A DNA stretch of 64,000 bases from Vibrio casei (GCF_002218025.2 NZ_AP018680.1:930001-994000), one strand, 5' to 3'; numbered from the stretch's first letter, positions 50,947 to 60,455 are shown. Translations and numbers: made by a program. Notes: generated by a model not told the origin, from the sequence alone.

Positions 50947-51992
50947 TCCTCGACTCAGCTCGCATTCAAGCAGTTAAACTAGTTAATGAAGCTGTGAGTT
51001 CTGGTGCGCCAAAGTTTAAAGCTTGCCGTGAACTTGGGATCAGTGTCCGGACGTATCAACGTTGGACTGTTGACGGGAACATAAAAACAGATGGTAGACC
51101 AATATCTCAGCGCCCTGAGCCAAAAAATAAGCTATCAAAAGCAGAGAGAGATAACATATTAGCCATCGTTAATAGCGATGATTTTAAGAGCTTACCACCA
51201 AGCCAAATCGTCCCTACATTAGCAGATGAGGGTATTTATCTTGCTTCTGAATCAACATATTATCGTGTTCTTCATGAAGAAAAACAGCAAAACGCTCGCG
51301 GACGTAGTCAGATAAAAGAGAGAAAAGTACCGACGACACACTGTGCTACAGGGCCAAACCAAGTGTGGTGTTGGGATATTACTTGGTTACCAGGCCCCGC
51401 TAAAGGGCTGCATTTTTATTTATATTTGATACTCGATATATTTAGTCGAAAGATTGTTGGATGGGAAATTCATGATGACGAATCAGCAGAAAATGCATCA
51501 ATATTAATTAAGAAAGCTCATTTAAAAGAAGGAGTTAAAGATAATCCTCTGGTACTGCATTCGGATAATGGAAGCCCAATGAAAGGCTCATCAATGCTTG
51601 AAACACTTTATAGTTTAGGTGTCGTGTCGTCTTTTAATCGTCCTAGGGTGAGCAATGATAATGCTTATGCTGAGTCGATATTTAAAACGTGTAAATATCG
51701 CCCTGACTATCCGTATAAAGGGTTTTCAACAATTGATGAGGCGCGTAGTTGGGTGTTGAAATTTAGCCACTGGTATAATTTTAACCACAAACATAGTGGC
51801 ATCAAATACGTCAGCCCACATCAAAGGCATTCAGGATTAGCGGGTGACATATTGGCTAATAGAAAAGAAGTTTATCAAGGTGCTAAAGATGCTCACCCTG
51901 AGCGCTGGAGCGGTAATATCCGTAATTGGGATTTACCAAAAGAAGTGTACTTAAACCCTGAACAAAATAGTGTCAAGGCTGAGAGTGCATAA
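50943..51992 (+). CDS. IS transposase OrfB (DDE), copy 2
   Basis: Protein identical to the OrfB at 34305. Intact, with all three catalytic acids. Confidence 0.95.
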   Translation: MILDSARIQAVKLVNEAVSSGAPKFKACRELGISVRTYQRWTVDGNIKTDGRPISQRPEPKNKLSKAERDNILAIVNSDDFKSLPPSQIVPTLADEGIYLASESTYYRVLHEEKQQNARGRSQIKERKVPTTHCATGPNQVWCWDITWLPGPAKGLHFYLYLILDIFSRKIVGWEIHDDESAENASILIKKAHLKEGVKDNPLVLHSDNGSPMKGSSMLETLYSLGVVSSFNRPRVSNDNAYAESIFKTCKYRPDYPYKGFSTIDEARSWVLKFSHWYNFNHKHSGIKYVSPHQRHSGLAGDILANRKEVYQGAKDAHPERWSGNIRNWDLPKEVYLNPEQNSVKAESA

Positions 51993-52031
51993 CGTAGTGA
52001 TCGCGACAACTAGTTTGACAAACACCGCCAG

Positions 52032-52692
52032 CATCTAGCCATCTTCTTACTTGATCTACAATCGCATCCCAATCTTCGGGATCATAAACCCTCTTGTAAA
52101 TGCCGTAATCGTTGTTGTAGAGGTGAAGTCCACCATGCAAAAAGTGTAGGTTTTGAGTTCGCTGTTGCCACTCATCCCCGTTGAAACCATCTTTCATGCC
52201 ACACCATCTATCTGGTCTGTATGGTTGGAGGTTGGTTTTGTTTACAGCCCAATAGAGCAGCATATCGTAGTTGAGTGAGAAGATGTTCGAGAAACGAGTA
52301 AGAAATCTTCTAGTAGAGATGAAACGATCATCACTAATAGCACCGGGACGATGAGGATGAGTGTTAGCGATAACTTCAATCAGTGAGTCTTTTAATTGCT
52401 CTTGGTCACCTCTAATCTGATTGATTATGTCCCAGTCTACTCTGTAGGTTTCGCAAACTTGTTCTGCTGATTGCAATGAGTGCATTACTTTTTCAAAATC
52501 GAATGTGTCAAAGCGTTCAAAAATGTCCCTTAACTCACGATCACTATCTCTGAAGTTAGCTTCATCAAATAAATTTTCGTAGTTAAAAATCCCGTTATTG
52601 CATGATCTGGAAAAACCATTGGCAAGCAGTATTGACGGACGCTCCCACTCCTCCAATAGTTCAAGAGTATCTTCAAATGTTTGTAGTGGCAC
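52032..52692 (-). pseudogene. DUF4917 protein, N-terminal fragment
   Basis: GTG start preceded by GAGAAA. About 220 native residues: ILLANGFSRSCNNGIFNYENLFDEANF, DFEKVMHSLQSAEQVC, RFLTRFSNIFSLNYDMLLYW and LHFLHGGLHLY, the DUF4917 signature, a family related to SIR2-like NAD-binding folds. The last native residues are DAG; then IS sequence adds a short false tail. With the fragment at 50061 the intact protein would be about 329 residues. A defence role is inferred from fold and context. Confidence 0.88.
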
Positions 52693-53097
52693 TGGCGTTT
52701 CTCTTTATGTGTTTTATAAAACTGTATTAATTTATTGAATACAGTTCTACATAGCTTCATCACACTTAAAGAAAAAAGAGCTGGAGACGAAAAATTGGAT
52801 ATATGGAATCAGCTTTCTAAGGTTTGGTCATCAGACAACGAATACTCTACTCTTCGGATATCCCATTGTCGACGCTTCACTGGTGTAGTGGGTTAAAAAA
52901 AATTGGTCACTGTTTGTAGTTAACGGGCGTATTTTACATAGAAAAAGTTATCTGGACGTTAGGTATCCACACTTCGTAACTCGGTTATGTCCAAGGGCGT
53001 GTTGACGTCGATCTCGACAAACACGTCCTTGCCCCTAAGCTTGCTACGCTTTTAAATACGTTAGAGATAGTCAGCTAGTTTTGATGTACAAGAAGTA
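52693..53097. other. 405-bp gene-free stretch with a long hairpin
   Basis: Twelve-bp arms CAAGGGCGTGTT (52992–53003) and AACACGTCCTTG (53020–53031), one mismatch, enclose a second perfect stem GTCGA / TCGAC with a 2-nt loop. No T tract follows. No open frame with a credible start lies in this stretch. The structure ends about 65 bp before the next small ORF. Confidence 0.5.
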
Positions 53098-53298
53098 ATG
53101 CATGGCAAAACGCAAGATTTGGCCCCATTTCCTATAGAAGCTGAAGTTATCGAGTACATGATACAAAAAGACCACTATGTAGTGGGGACGCATCAAGACC
53201 GAAAGTTGGATATTTTATTGTTTGGTGGGGAGCCTAAGCACCATCAGATCAAAGGCCTTGAACAAGATGGAAAGAATAACGTTATTAATCTGAGTTGA
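53098..53298 (+). CDS. Hypothetical small protein, 66 residues
   Basis: ATG preceded by AAGAAG. Product MHGKTQDLAPFPIEAEVIEY... ending NNVINLS. Not recognised; could be a complete small gene or the remnant of a longer one. A structured hairpin lies upstream. Confidence 0.4.
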   Translation: MHGKTQDLAPFPIEAEVIEYMIQKDHYVVGTHQDRKLDILLFGGEPKHHQIKGLEQDGKNNVINLS

Positions 53299-53443
53299 TA
53301 ATTAGTATTTTCGATTGGAAATAAGCCGCAAGTCAAGAATCGCCTATATAGAGCATGTTTTTATTAGATAAGTGCTTATGCATATTATATTATTTGCCTA
53401 TGTTAAATAACGTAAACATACGTTCTATTTTGGTGTTAATTAC

Positions 53444-54514
53444 ATGGCAGAGACTTCGAACATTGCTGCAGTTGCTGAGAAGGTATCCCTTGACCTTTTT
53501 CGATGGTTTAAATGGGAAATGATAGACGCTAAAGATCTTAACTTTAAGTGTCATAAGGGAGCAAAACATAAGACGAGTAGCCAGGAAAAGGTTACTCATC
53601 CTGTAGATGTGGTTTTCAAATATTTGGATCCATACAAGGGGAAATATGTTCTTTTCAATACAGATCTAAAAAGCTATGCAAAAGGCTCGATAACTACAAC
53701 TTCTGTTAGAGATGCATTAGTTTCTTTGGCTTATACGATCGACTGTGCTGAAGGGAGTGAGGAGTGGAGAAACCGCTATGCCTTGGGTTTAAGTGATTAT
53801 GATATTCGCGGGATGCTGTTTGTATACAACCATGATGGTCAATACAAGACTGACTTTGTAGATCTTTTTAAAGCGAAAGTGAGTCCAAAGACTGGAAAGC
53901 TTGGAGGGGGGATTAACTTAAGTAATATCCCCTTAAGAGAAGGTCAGCAGTTACACGTAATTGAGCCCAACATTATAACATATATGCGTACGGTTATCTC
54001 TGATATGGACAAACTTCATAGAGAAGGTTCATTTCCTGAAAAAGCTTACTCTTTCTATTACCCTGACTTGCTTCAGCATAAACTGAAAGGTGATACGTCA
54101 AAGCACCCCGCTACTATCGAGTTGATATGCGGTCCTTATATGATCGTTAAGCACAAAGCTGTTACCAAATGGTGTGAAGAGAAGCAGGTTCCTCAGGAAA
54201 CCTACCCACAGGGGTACGTTATTTACTATAACCAGAAGGGTGAAAGTCCACTCGATTTTATTTATCTTTTCGATTTACTCTCAAACCTCCAGATATTAAG
54301 AACAAAAGATGAAAGAATTCGTATCCGAGTAGCGTACAAAAAGCCATTCGATGACATCACAAGTAGTTATGAAACTGCAGTGGCGCTGTATACCCAAAGT
54401 CTGGGCGGTGATGAATACAAAGCGGGGATATTATCAGCAATTGAGTTTACGATTATTGAGCAGACAAAAGATATTTTTTGCACTTCAGATATAGGATGGA
54501 AACGAGGTGAGTAA
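53444..54514 (+). CDS. PD-(D/E)XK-like nuclease, first gene of a pair
   Basis: 356 residues. The N-terminal domain has a leading helix (VAEKVSLDLFRWFKW), then HPVDVVFKY with Asp55 and LFNTDLKSYAK with Asp74 and Lys76, a D...DxK metal site. The remainder, including INLSNIPLREGQQLHVIEPNIITYM, is not recognised. It overlaps the next gene by 8 bases, so the two probably form a complex. Nuclease plus partner on such an island suggests a two-component anti-phage system, inferred. No good ribosome site is seen. Confidence 0.65.
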   Translation: MAETSNIAAVAEKVSLDLFRWFKWEMIDAKDLNFKCHKGAKHKTSSQEKVTHPVDVVFKYLDPYKGKYVLFNTDLKSYAKGSITTTSVRDALVSLAYTIDCAEGSEEWRNRYALGLSDYDIRGMLFVYNHDGQYKTDFVDLFKAKVSPKTGKLGGGINLSNIPLREGQQLHVIEPNIITYMRTVISDMDKLHREGSFPEKAYSFYYPDLLQHKLKGDTSKHPATIELICGPYMIVKHKAVTKWCEEKQVPQETYPQGYVIYYNQKGESPLDFIYLFDLLSNLQILRTKDERIRIRVAYKKPFDDITSSYETAVALYTQSLGGDEYKAGILSAIEFTIIEQTKDIFCTSDIGWKRGE

Positions 54515-55180
54515 CGGAAATTTAAACGCAGCAACAGACAAAGCTATCTTTGACGCCATGAACCAGTCTCGTGTGACTAAAGGTGATATATCTGAGTTGT
54601 TCTTTCAGCGTGGCGTAATCGTATCCAGCTCAACGGATAAAGAAACGTTAGCTAAGGAGTTTTCTTCGTTCTTTCATAGTCATGCTGATTACGACAGGCT
54701 TGCTTCTATTCTAGGTGTGAATAATCGAAAAGAAAGGCTTACTACTTTCGGAGTGGAAACGTCATTAAAAGCTGTTGACGTTGAAAATTCGGTTAAGAAA
54801 ATTAAAGATAAGTTAAATGAAGAAGGTGCATCGGTTAAGCACGTAGTTTTAAAAGATGGGCAGAAAATTGAGCTTAGGGTGACATACCAAGTTCTTAACT
54901 TGTCAAAAAATGATTTTCAACAAGTTAGTGTGCGTGATGCAGTAATTTCGATTGAAGATACTGATGACGGTCTCAATATTCGTTACCCACAAAACTCAAA
55001 AGTCCAAGAGTTTAGTGACATCATCATTGATGTGTTGGAATCAAAAGATAAAGATCTAGATAGAATGGAAATTAACTTAACCTCTTTAGAAGAGCCTGAA
55101 AGTCGAAGTAAGTTTTTCGGTCTTCTCATCGAGAAAATGGAAGGCTATACGTTAAAGGATGTAACGGATGCGTTTGTATT
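54507..55180 (+). pseudogene. Partner of the nuclease, truncated by IS copy 3
   Basis: At least 224 native residues (MSNGNLNAATDKAIFDAMNQS... to VTDAFVF), then the frame enters the IS and ends in a short false tail at 55235. Predicted helical N-terminus (SRVTKGDISELFFQRGVIVSS), a middle strand-rich part and an acidic end. Family unknown. The original 3' end is not found on the other side of the IS, so sequence has been lost and the two-gene system is likely inactive. Confidence 0.7.
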
Positions 55181-55215
55181 CGGTGTTTGTCAAACTAGTT
55201 GTCGCGATCACTACG

Positions 55216-56265
55216 TTATGCACTCTCAGCCTTGACACTATTTTGTTCAGGGTTTAAGTACACTTCTTTTGGTAAATCCCAATTACGGATATTACCGCTC
55301 CAGCGCTCAGGGTGAGCATCTTTAGCACCTTGATAAACTTCTTTTCTATTAGCCAATATGTCACCCGCTAATCCTGAATGCCTTTGATGTGGGCTGACGT
55401 ATTTGATGCCACTATGTTTGTGGTTAAAATTATACCAGTGGCTAAATTTCAACACCCAACTACGCGCCTCATCAATTGTTGAAAACCCTTTATACGGATA
55501 GTCAGGGCGATATTTACACGTTTTAAATATCGACTCAGCATAAGCATTATCATTGCTCACCCTAGGACGATTAAAAGACGACACGACACCTAAACTATAA
55601 AGTGTTTCAAGCATTGATGAGCCTTTCATTGGGCTTCCATTATCCGAATGCAGTACCAGAGGATTATCTTTAACTCCTTCTTTTAAATGAGCTTTCTTAA
55701 TTAATATTGATGCATTTTCTGCTGATTCGTCATCATGAATTTCCCATCCAACAATCTTTCGACTAAATATATCGAGTATCAAATATAAATAAAAATGCAG
55801 CCCTTTAGCGGGGCCTGGTAACCAAGTAATATCCCAACACCACACTTGGTTTGGCCCTGTAGCACAGTGTGTCGTCGGTACTTTTCTCTCTTTTATCTGA
55901 CTACGTCCGCGAGCGTTTTGCTGTTTTTCTTCATGAAGAACACGATAATATGTTGATTCAGAAGCAAGATAAATACCCTCATCTGCTAATGTAGGGACGA
56001 TTTGGCTTGGTGGTAAGCTCTTAAAATCATCGCTATTAACGATGGCTAATATGTTATCTCTCTCTGCTTTTGATAGCTTATTTTTTGGCTCAGGGCGCTG
56101 AGATATTGGTCTACCATCTGTTTTTATGTTCCCGTCAACAGTCCAACGTTGATACGTCCGGACACTGATCCCAAGTTCACGGCAAGCTTTAAACTTTGGC
56201 GCACCAGAACTCACAGCTTCATTAACTAGTTTAACTGCTTGAATGCGAGCTGAGTCGAGGATCAT
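55216..56265 (-). CDS. IS transposase OrfB (DDE), copy 3
   Basis: Protein identical to the OrfB at 34305. Intact. Confidence 0.95.
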   Translation of the reverse strand: MILDSARIQAVKLVNEAVSSGAPKFKACRELGISVRTYQRWTVDGNIKTDGRPISQRPEPKNKLSKAERDNILAIVNSDDFKSLPPSQIVPTLADEGIYLASESTYYRVLHEEKQQNARGRSQIKERKVPTTHCATGPNQVWCWDITWLPGPAKGLHFYLYLILDIFSRKIVGWEIHDDESAENASILIKKAHLKEGVKDNPLVLHSDNGSPMKGSSMLETLYSLGVVSSFNRPRVSNDNAYAESIFKTCKYRPDYPYKGFSTIDEARSWVLKFSHWYNFNHKHSGIKYVSPHQRHSGLAGDILANRKEVYQGAKDAHPERWSGNIRNWDLPKEVYLNPEQNSVKAESA

Positions 56266-56759
56266 TCGTCCTCGGCTTCCCCCCAGATCGCATTTGCTTT
56301 TTTTCTTAACACCAATAGTGCTGCGGTTTCAGCGAGTGCCTTATCTTTTCGACGTAGCTCCTTTTCTAATTGATTGATCTGTTTTTTATCTTTCTTTGTT
56401 TCGGTGGAGAAGGCTTTTTCTTGCTCTTTAACGTTAGCGTTTGCATCTATACACGCATTTCGCCAAGCCGATACTTGTTCCACATAAAGACCTTTGCCTC
56501 GGCAATATTCCGCTAACTCAGCTTGATTTAAAGAGGCTGTTTCCAACACGACTGAGAATTTATTTGCTGATGACCACTGCTCAGCATTCTTTCCATCACC
56601 TGGCACTAAATGCCCCTTATCAATTGCTTGTTTTCGCCAATTATACAAGGTTGATTCACCAATCCCCATCTCGATTGATAATTGGGCTATTGCTATATTA
56701 TTTGGAGGCATCATCTTCTGAAGAGCCGACTCTTTGCTTTGCGCTGAATAATGTTTCAT
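56262..56759 (-). CDS. IS transposase OrfA, copy 3
   Basis: Protein identical to the OrfA at 33811. Intact. Confidence 0.9.
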   Translation of the reverse strand: MKHYSAQSKESALQKMMPPNNIAIAQLSIEMGIGESTLYNWRKQAIDKGHLVPGDGKNAEQWSSANKFSVVLETASLNQAELAEYCRGKGLYVEQVSAWRNACIDANANVKEQEKAFSTETKKDKKQINQLEKELRRKDKALAETAALLVLRKKANAIWGEAEDE

Positions 56760-56824
56760 TGTTACTCCACGCCCTCTGTTTAATGGTTGAATATTAAGCG
56801 CGACAACTAGTCTGACAGAGAGGG

Positions 56825-57472
56825 TTTCCTACTCATACTTTGCTTTAGATTATAAGCAGTTATGATGTCTCGATAATCTTTTGAGCAGTACTGACTACCT
56901 CGGTCACTATGAACGATAACCTGCTCAGGGAACCCTCGACGGAACAAGGCCATTGATAACGCATCGCAAACCAGAGTTGCCGTCATTCTGGTATCCATAG
57001 ACCAACCGACTACTTGCCTGGAATAAAGGTCAATGATTACCGCCAAATACAGCCAGCCTTCGCTTGTCGCAACATAGGTGATGTCTCCCGCCCACTTTTG
57101 ATTCGGAGCCTCTGCCTTAAAATCCTGAGCCAGCAGGTTCGGAGCAACTGGCATTTTATGTTTGCTGTCCGTCGTACACTTAAACTTACGTGCCGCTTTC
57201 GGCGTTAAATCCTGCCGCTTCATACTGGCGGCAATGGTTTTAACATTACGGCTATCACCGTTCTCAGCCAGCTCTTTCTGGATGCGCCTTGAGCCATCAC
57301 GACCTTTGCTATTATCAAAAGCCTCTTTGACCTTCGTATCAAGCTCTTGGCGAGTTACCTCGCGCTGGATGGCCTTGTGGCGATGCTTAATCCAGTAATA
57401 AAACCCACTTCGTGAAACACCGAACACCTTAGCCATGCGGGCAACTCTGAAGCAAAGCAGGTGTTCGAGCAT
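56825..57472 (-). pseudogene. IS3 orfB, truncated
   Basis: Begins in-frame around MLEHLLCFRVARMAKVFGVSRSGFYYW (HTH_21 region), with the first catalytic Asp in WAGDITYVAT and the second in VHSDRGSQY; native sequence ends at SMSRK where IS copy 3 begins, so the DDE glutamate is lost. A -1 frameshift in the A-rich junction with orfA would produce the fusion transposase in an intact copy. Confidence 0.9.
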
Positions 57473-57486
57473 AAATTCGTAGCAAT

Positions 57487-57771
57487 CTACTTTAGGTTTT
57501 TCGCGAAGTAGGTGGCGGCCTTTTTTACTATATCTAGCTCTTCAGCTTGCTCAGCCAATTGTCGTTTGAGTTTGGCAACTTCAGCGGCTAGATCTTTTTC
57601 CCGCTGACTGGTGCTGGTGTCGCTCTTAGCTGACTTACGCCAACCATAGATCTGGGATTCGTGTAACGACAGTTGTCTCGCTGCCGCAGCTACTCCCACT
57701 TTCTCTGCTAGCTTCAGGGCTTCTGCTTTAAATTCAGGGGAATGGATAATACGTTTTTTCTTGCTTGTCAT
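57487..57771 (-). CDS. IS3 OrfA
   Basis: 94 residues: HTH at about 10–45 (SPEFKAEALKLAEKVGVAAAARQLSLHESQIYGWRK), then a leucine-zipper-like helix (about 60–88). Remnant without a working orfB. Confidence 0.88.
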   Translation of the reverse strand: MTSKKKRIIHSPEFKAEALKLAEKVGVAAAARQLSLHESQIYGWRKSAKSDTSTSQREKDLAAEVAKLKRQLAEQAEELDIVKKAATYFAKNLK

Positions 57772-58002
57772 GGTTCACCTCGTTAGTGATTGTACTCACT
57801 TAACTCGGTGTCCAAAACTGCTGGTGCGGATCATATCCGAAATTAACCAAGTGTCGTGGGTGATTAATTTTTGCCTGTCGATTAGAGGCTTTGCTATACC
57901 TCACATAATCCGTTAAGTGCTAATTTAGTAAACTCTATAAAACGTTTCTGTCCAAAAGTTAGTTACAACTAGTATCCATAGATTTAAGATCCATATAACA
58001 AT

Positions 58003-58165
58003 AGCTGTCGTGCGGCAGCAGCGAAACCGATTTTATCTGCTAACTTAATCGCTTCGGCTGTGAATTCAGGAGGATGTTTGATTCGTGTTTGCTTAGTTGT
58101 CATTGTTCACCTCGTTAGTGATTGTACTCACTTAATCCAATGTCCAAAACTTTTGGTGCGGATCA
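58003..58165 (-). mobile_element. Remnant end of a related IS3 element
   Basis: Carries an inverted-repeat end (reverse complement begins TGATCCGCACCAAAAGTTTT), the leader, and an orfA start MTTKQTRIKHPPEFTAEAIK reading to about 58003. Similar but not identical to the element at 57833, so a separate ancient insertion. The rest of 57,834–58,405 holds nothing recognisable except the island's right end. Confidence 0.8.
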
Positions 58166-58405
58166 GTAGATCAGTGAATCTACCTGAATTAATTGAAAAT
58201 GATGAAATATCTTAATTGGCTATACAGTGGTCTAAATAGTTAAAGCATACTTTGTAAGTGTGAAATCTAATGTTATTTACTGATTATTTTTCATTCTTTT
58301 TATTGTATAAACATTTAAAAAGTAGAGAAAAGATGAAATTTAAAATAGTTAATATAAAACAATGGTTTAAACATTTTATAAAAAATAACTTGTAACATTG
58401 ATCAA

Positions 58406-60043
58406 GAAGGACAATTATTAGTTGATGAAGTCATTGATTATCTCAAAGCAACCAAAGCACAAAAACAATCGACTCAACGCCTTCTCGTAAACGATCTTAA
58501 TTTGCCTGCGGTAAAACGCGCGCTTACTCAAATGCGCTCCAACCAAGATTTTATTCCTCTGTCTATATCAGCGTTAGCGCGCTCTCGTGCTGATTGGTTA
58601 TATGGCATGAATATGTCGAGAGCTTATACGTTACTCGGACAAAAAGCGGGTTACCAAGGCGTATTATCGGTAGGGCGAGTTCAGACGCCGATTCTTGGAT
58701 TGGTTGTACGTCGAGATGAAGAAATTGAAAACTTTATTCCTCGAGATTATTTTTCACTGCATGCCTTGATTCCATATCAAAACGGCAATGATTCGTTTGA
58801 TATTCGAGCCAAATGGAAACCGAGCGATGCGATTAAACCGTGGCAAGATGAAGAAGGCCGAGTACTCAATCGCAAGCTCGTTGAAAATGTGGCGAAGCGA
58901 ATTGAAGGCCAACCGGCAACCGTAAAAGATTCTGAGCAAAAACAAACCAAGCAAGCTCCGCCGCTACCTTATTCACTCTCATCGCTGCAAATTGATGCTG
59001 CTCGTCGTTTTCAAATGAGCGCACAAGATGTGCTGAATGTATGTCAGTCTTTGTATGAAAAGCATAAATTAATCACTTACCCTCGCTCAGACAACCGTTA
59101 TCTACCCAAAGAACATTTTACTCAAGCCAAGGTTGTGACAAGTGCGATTGCCAATAATGACGTTCAACTTGCTAGCGCGGTAGACAAGGCCGATCTTTTG
59201 CTAAAATCAAAAGCGTGGAATGATGGTAAAGTGGATGCACACCATGCCATTATTCCGACGCCAAAAAAGATGTCGAGTCATGCTCTATCGGGTCATGAAG
59301 CGAAAATCTACCAGTTGATCGCAAGACAATATCTAATGCAATTTTACCCTGCCGCTGTGTATGCAGAATCTAAGTTAGAGTTTGATATTGCGGGGGGGGT
59401 ATTTGTTGCAAAAGGGCGAGTGCTCGTCTCGGCTGGTTGGAAAAACTTATTACCCGCAGGAAAAGCTACGCAAGTTGAAGAGGATGAAGCCGATCCCGTT
59501 CCGGCGTTATCACAAGGTGAAGTATTGATATGCCGTGAAGGTGAAATCAAAGATCATAAAACTGAGCCACCACGACACTTTACAGAATCCACTTTATTAC
59601 AAGCGATGACGGGTATTGCTCGTTTTGTGGCAGATAAAAATTTAAAGAAAATTCTACGAGATACTGATGGCTTGGGTACCGAGGCAACTCGGGCTGGAAT
59701 ATTAGATACCTTATTTAAACGGCAGTTGTTGCTGCGACAAGGACGAAATATCTTGAGCAGTGAAGCAGGAAGAGGATTAATTCATGCCTTACCATCGGAG
59801 TCGACCTATCCGGATATGACTGCACATTGGGAGCACCAACTGCAAGCGATGGCTGAGAAGCAACAACCCTATGCGCCTTTCATGCAAAGTTTACAATCAC
59901 AAATTGATACCTTAATCCAACAGATCAAAGATAGCCCGGTTCCTGAATCGCTACGCCATTTACCCGCAGTGAAAAAACAGGTGTATAAAAAAAGAGGTGT
60001 GAGTAAACCTAAACGCCGGACTAACGTAAGTAACAAGATATAA
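58406..60043 (+). pseudogene. topB: Host topB, 3' part from codon 107
   Basis: Resumes with EGQLLVDEVIDYLKAT and continues in one frame to the stop: SALARSRADWLYGMNMSRAYT, active-site Tyr in LITYPRSDNRYLP, DTDGLGTEATRAGI, and a basic C-terminal tail (KKRGVSKPKRRTN). No start codon with a ribosome site precedes it; TTG 58502 is the first in-frame start but would lack the whole Toprim acidic motif. Intact apart from separation from its first 106 codons. Confidence 0.94.
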
Positions 60044-60233
60044 ATAATCGCTCTTATTGATGAATGATGTGCATCGAACATATCATTTTGGTGCAGTTCG
60101 CTGAGGGGAATGTACATATAATGTATGATATTTCATAGAGTTATATTTTGGCTTGTTTATTGCTTCTCTGTGGTAGGCATTGCAAGGGTTGTGAAGATAA
60201 AGCAATGCTGTCCATGTTAATAGGAGAAGTATT

Positions 60234-60455
60234 ATGGCAAGTCAAAACTCAAATGTTCAGCAAGCGCATCGAGATAGTCATTCTAATCTTAAGCATAAAT
60301 GTCATGTGTTTTTTCAATCACTATCAGAGCAATTTCACCAAGCTTCATTAGATAATCTTGATGAACTTCAACAACAAAAACTGTTATCGCAATCGCCTTA
60401 TTCAACGATCTGGGAGCAAGAGTTTTTAAGGGTGAGCATCACAAATAAGCCTTAA
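60234..60455 (+). CDS. Hypothetical protein, 73 residues
   Basis: ATG with AGGAG eight bases upstream; helical, Gln/His/Ser-rich product (MASQNSNVQQAHRDSHSNLK... to ITNKP). Followed by a terminator 50 bp later, which supports a real transcript. Family not recognised. Confidence 0.55.
   Translation: MASQNSNVQQAHRDSHSNLKHKCHVFFQSLSEQFHQASLDNLDELQQQKLLSQSPYSTIWEQEFLRVSITNKP

Larger units (their letters stand above)
50384..52027 (+). mobile_element. IS3-family element, copy 2
   Basis: Same 1,644-bp element as at 33746, flanked by the 4-bp duplication CCAG (50380–50383 and 52028–52031). It splits the DUF4917 gene. Confidence 0.95.
55181..56824 (-). mobile_element. IS3-family element, copy 3
   Basis: Full 1,644-bp copy in reverse orientation. 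Flanking tetranucleotides differ (TATT at left, TTTC at right), unlike copies 1 and 2. Left neighbour is a truncated cargo gene, right neighbour a truncated different IS, consistent with recombination between two copies. Confidence 0.95.
56825..57833 (-). mobile_element. Second IS3-family element, 5' part only
   Basis: A different IS3-type element running leftward from its inverted-repeat end (reverse complement begins TGATCCGCACCAGCAGTTTT) at 57833 to the break at IS copy 3. orfA is complete and orfB is cut at residue 216 or so, before the catalytic Glu; the 3' third and other end are missing. Confidence 0.9.
32450..58405. mobile_element. topB-inserted genomic island, about 26 kb
   Basis: Boundaries come from rejoining host topB: codon 106 ends at 32449 and codon 107 starts at 58406. 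The junction sequences GACCGAG (left) and GATCAAG (right) agree at five of seven bases. Just inside, the left end carries TACTGTTACGA and ATTGTTACAA; the right end, reverse-complemented, carries CAATGTTACAA, so both ends share an inward TGTTAC motif. The first four genes match the remembered layout of SE/Gamma-Mobile-Trio integration modules; a complete topB is fifth. Cargo is mostly nuclease, HEPN, kinase and regulator genes. Exact cleavage points are uncertain by a few bases. Confidence 0.92.

Noticed and set aside
52910..52965. Possible integron attC end (GTTAACGGGCG and GGACGTTAGGT)
   Set aside because: The paired core motifs and palindrome of an attC site are missing; only short chance-like matches.
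32450..58405. CRISPR array or retron in the island
   Set aside because: No regularly spaced direct repeats, cas genes or reverse transcriptase were found.
58502..60043. Independent start of a shortened TopB at TTG 58502
   Set aside because: It would lack the Toprim metal site and has no ribosome site; the frame is the 3' part of interrupted topB.
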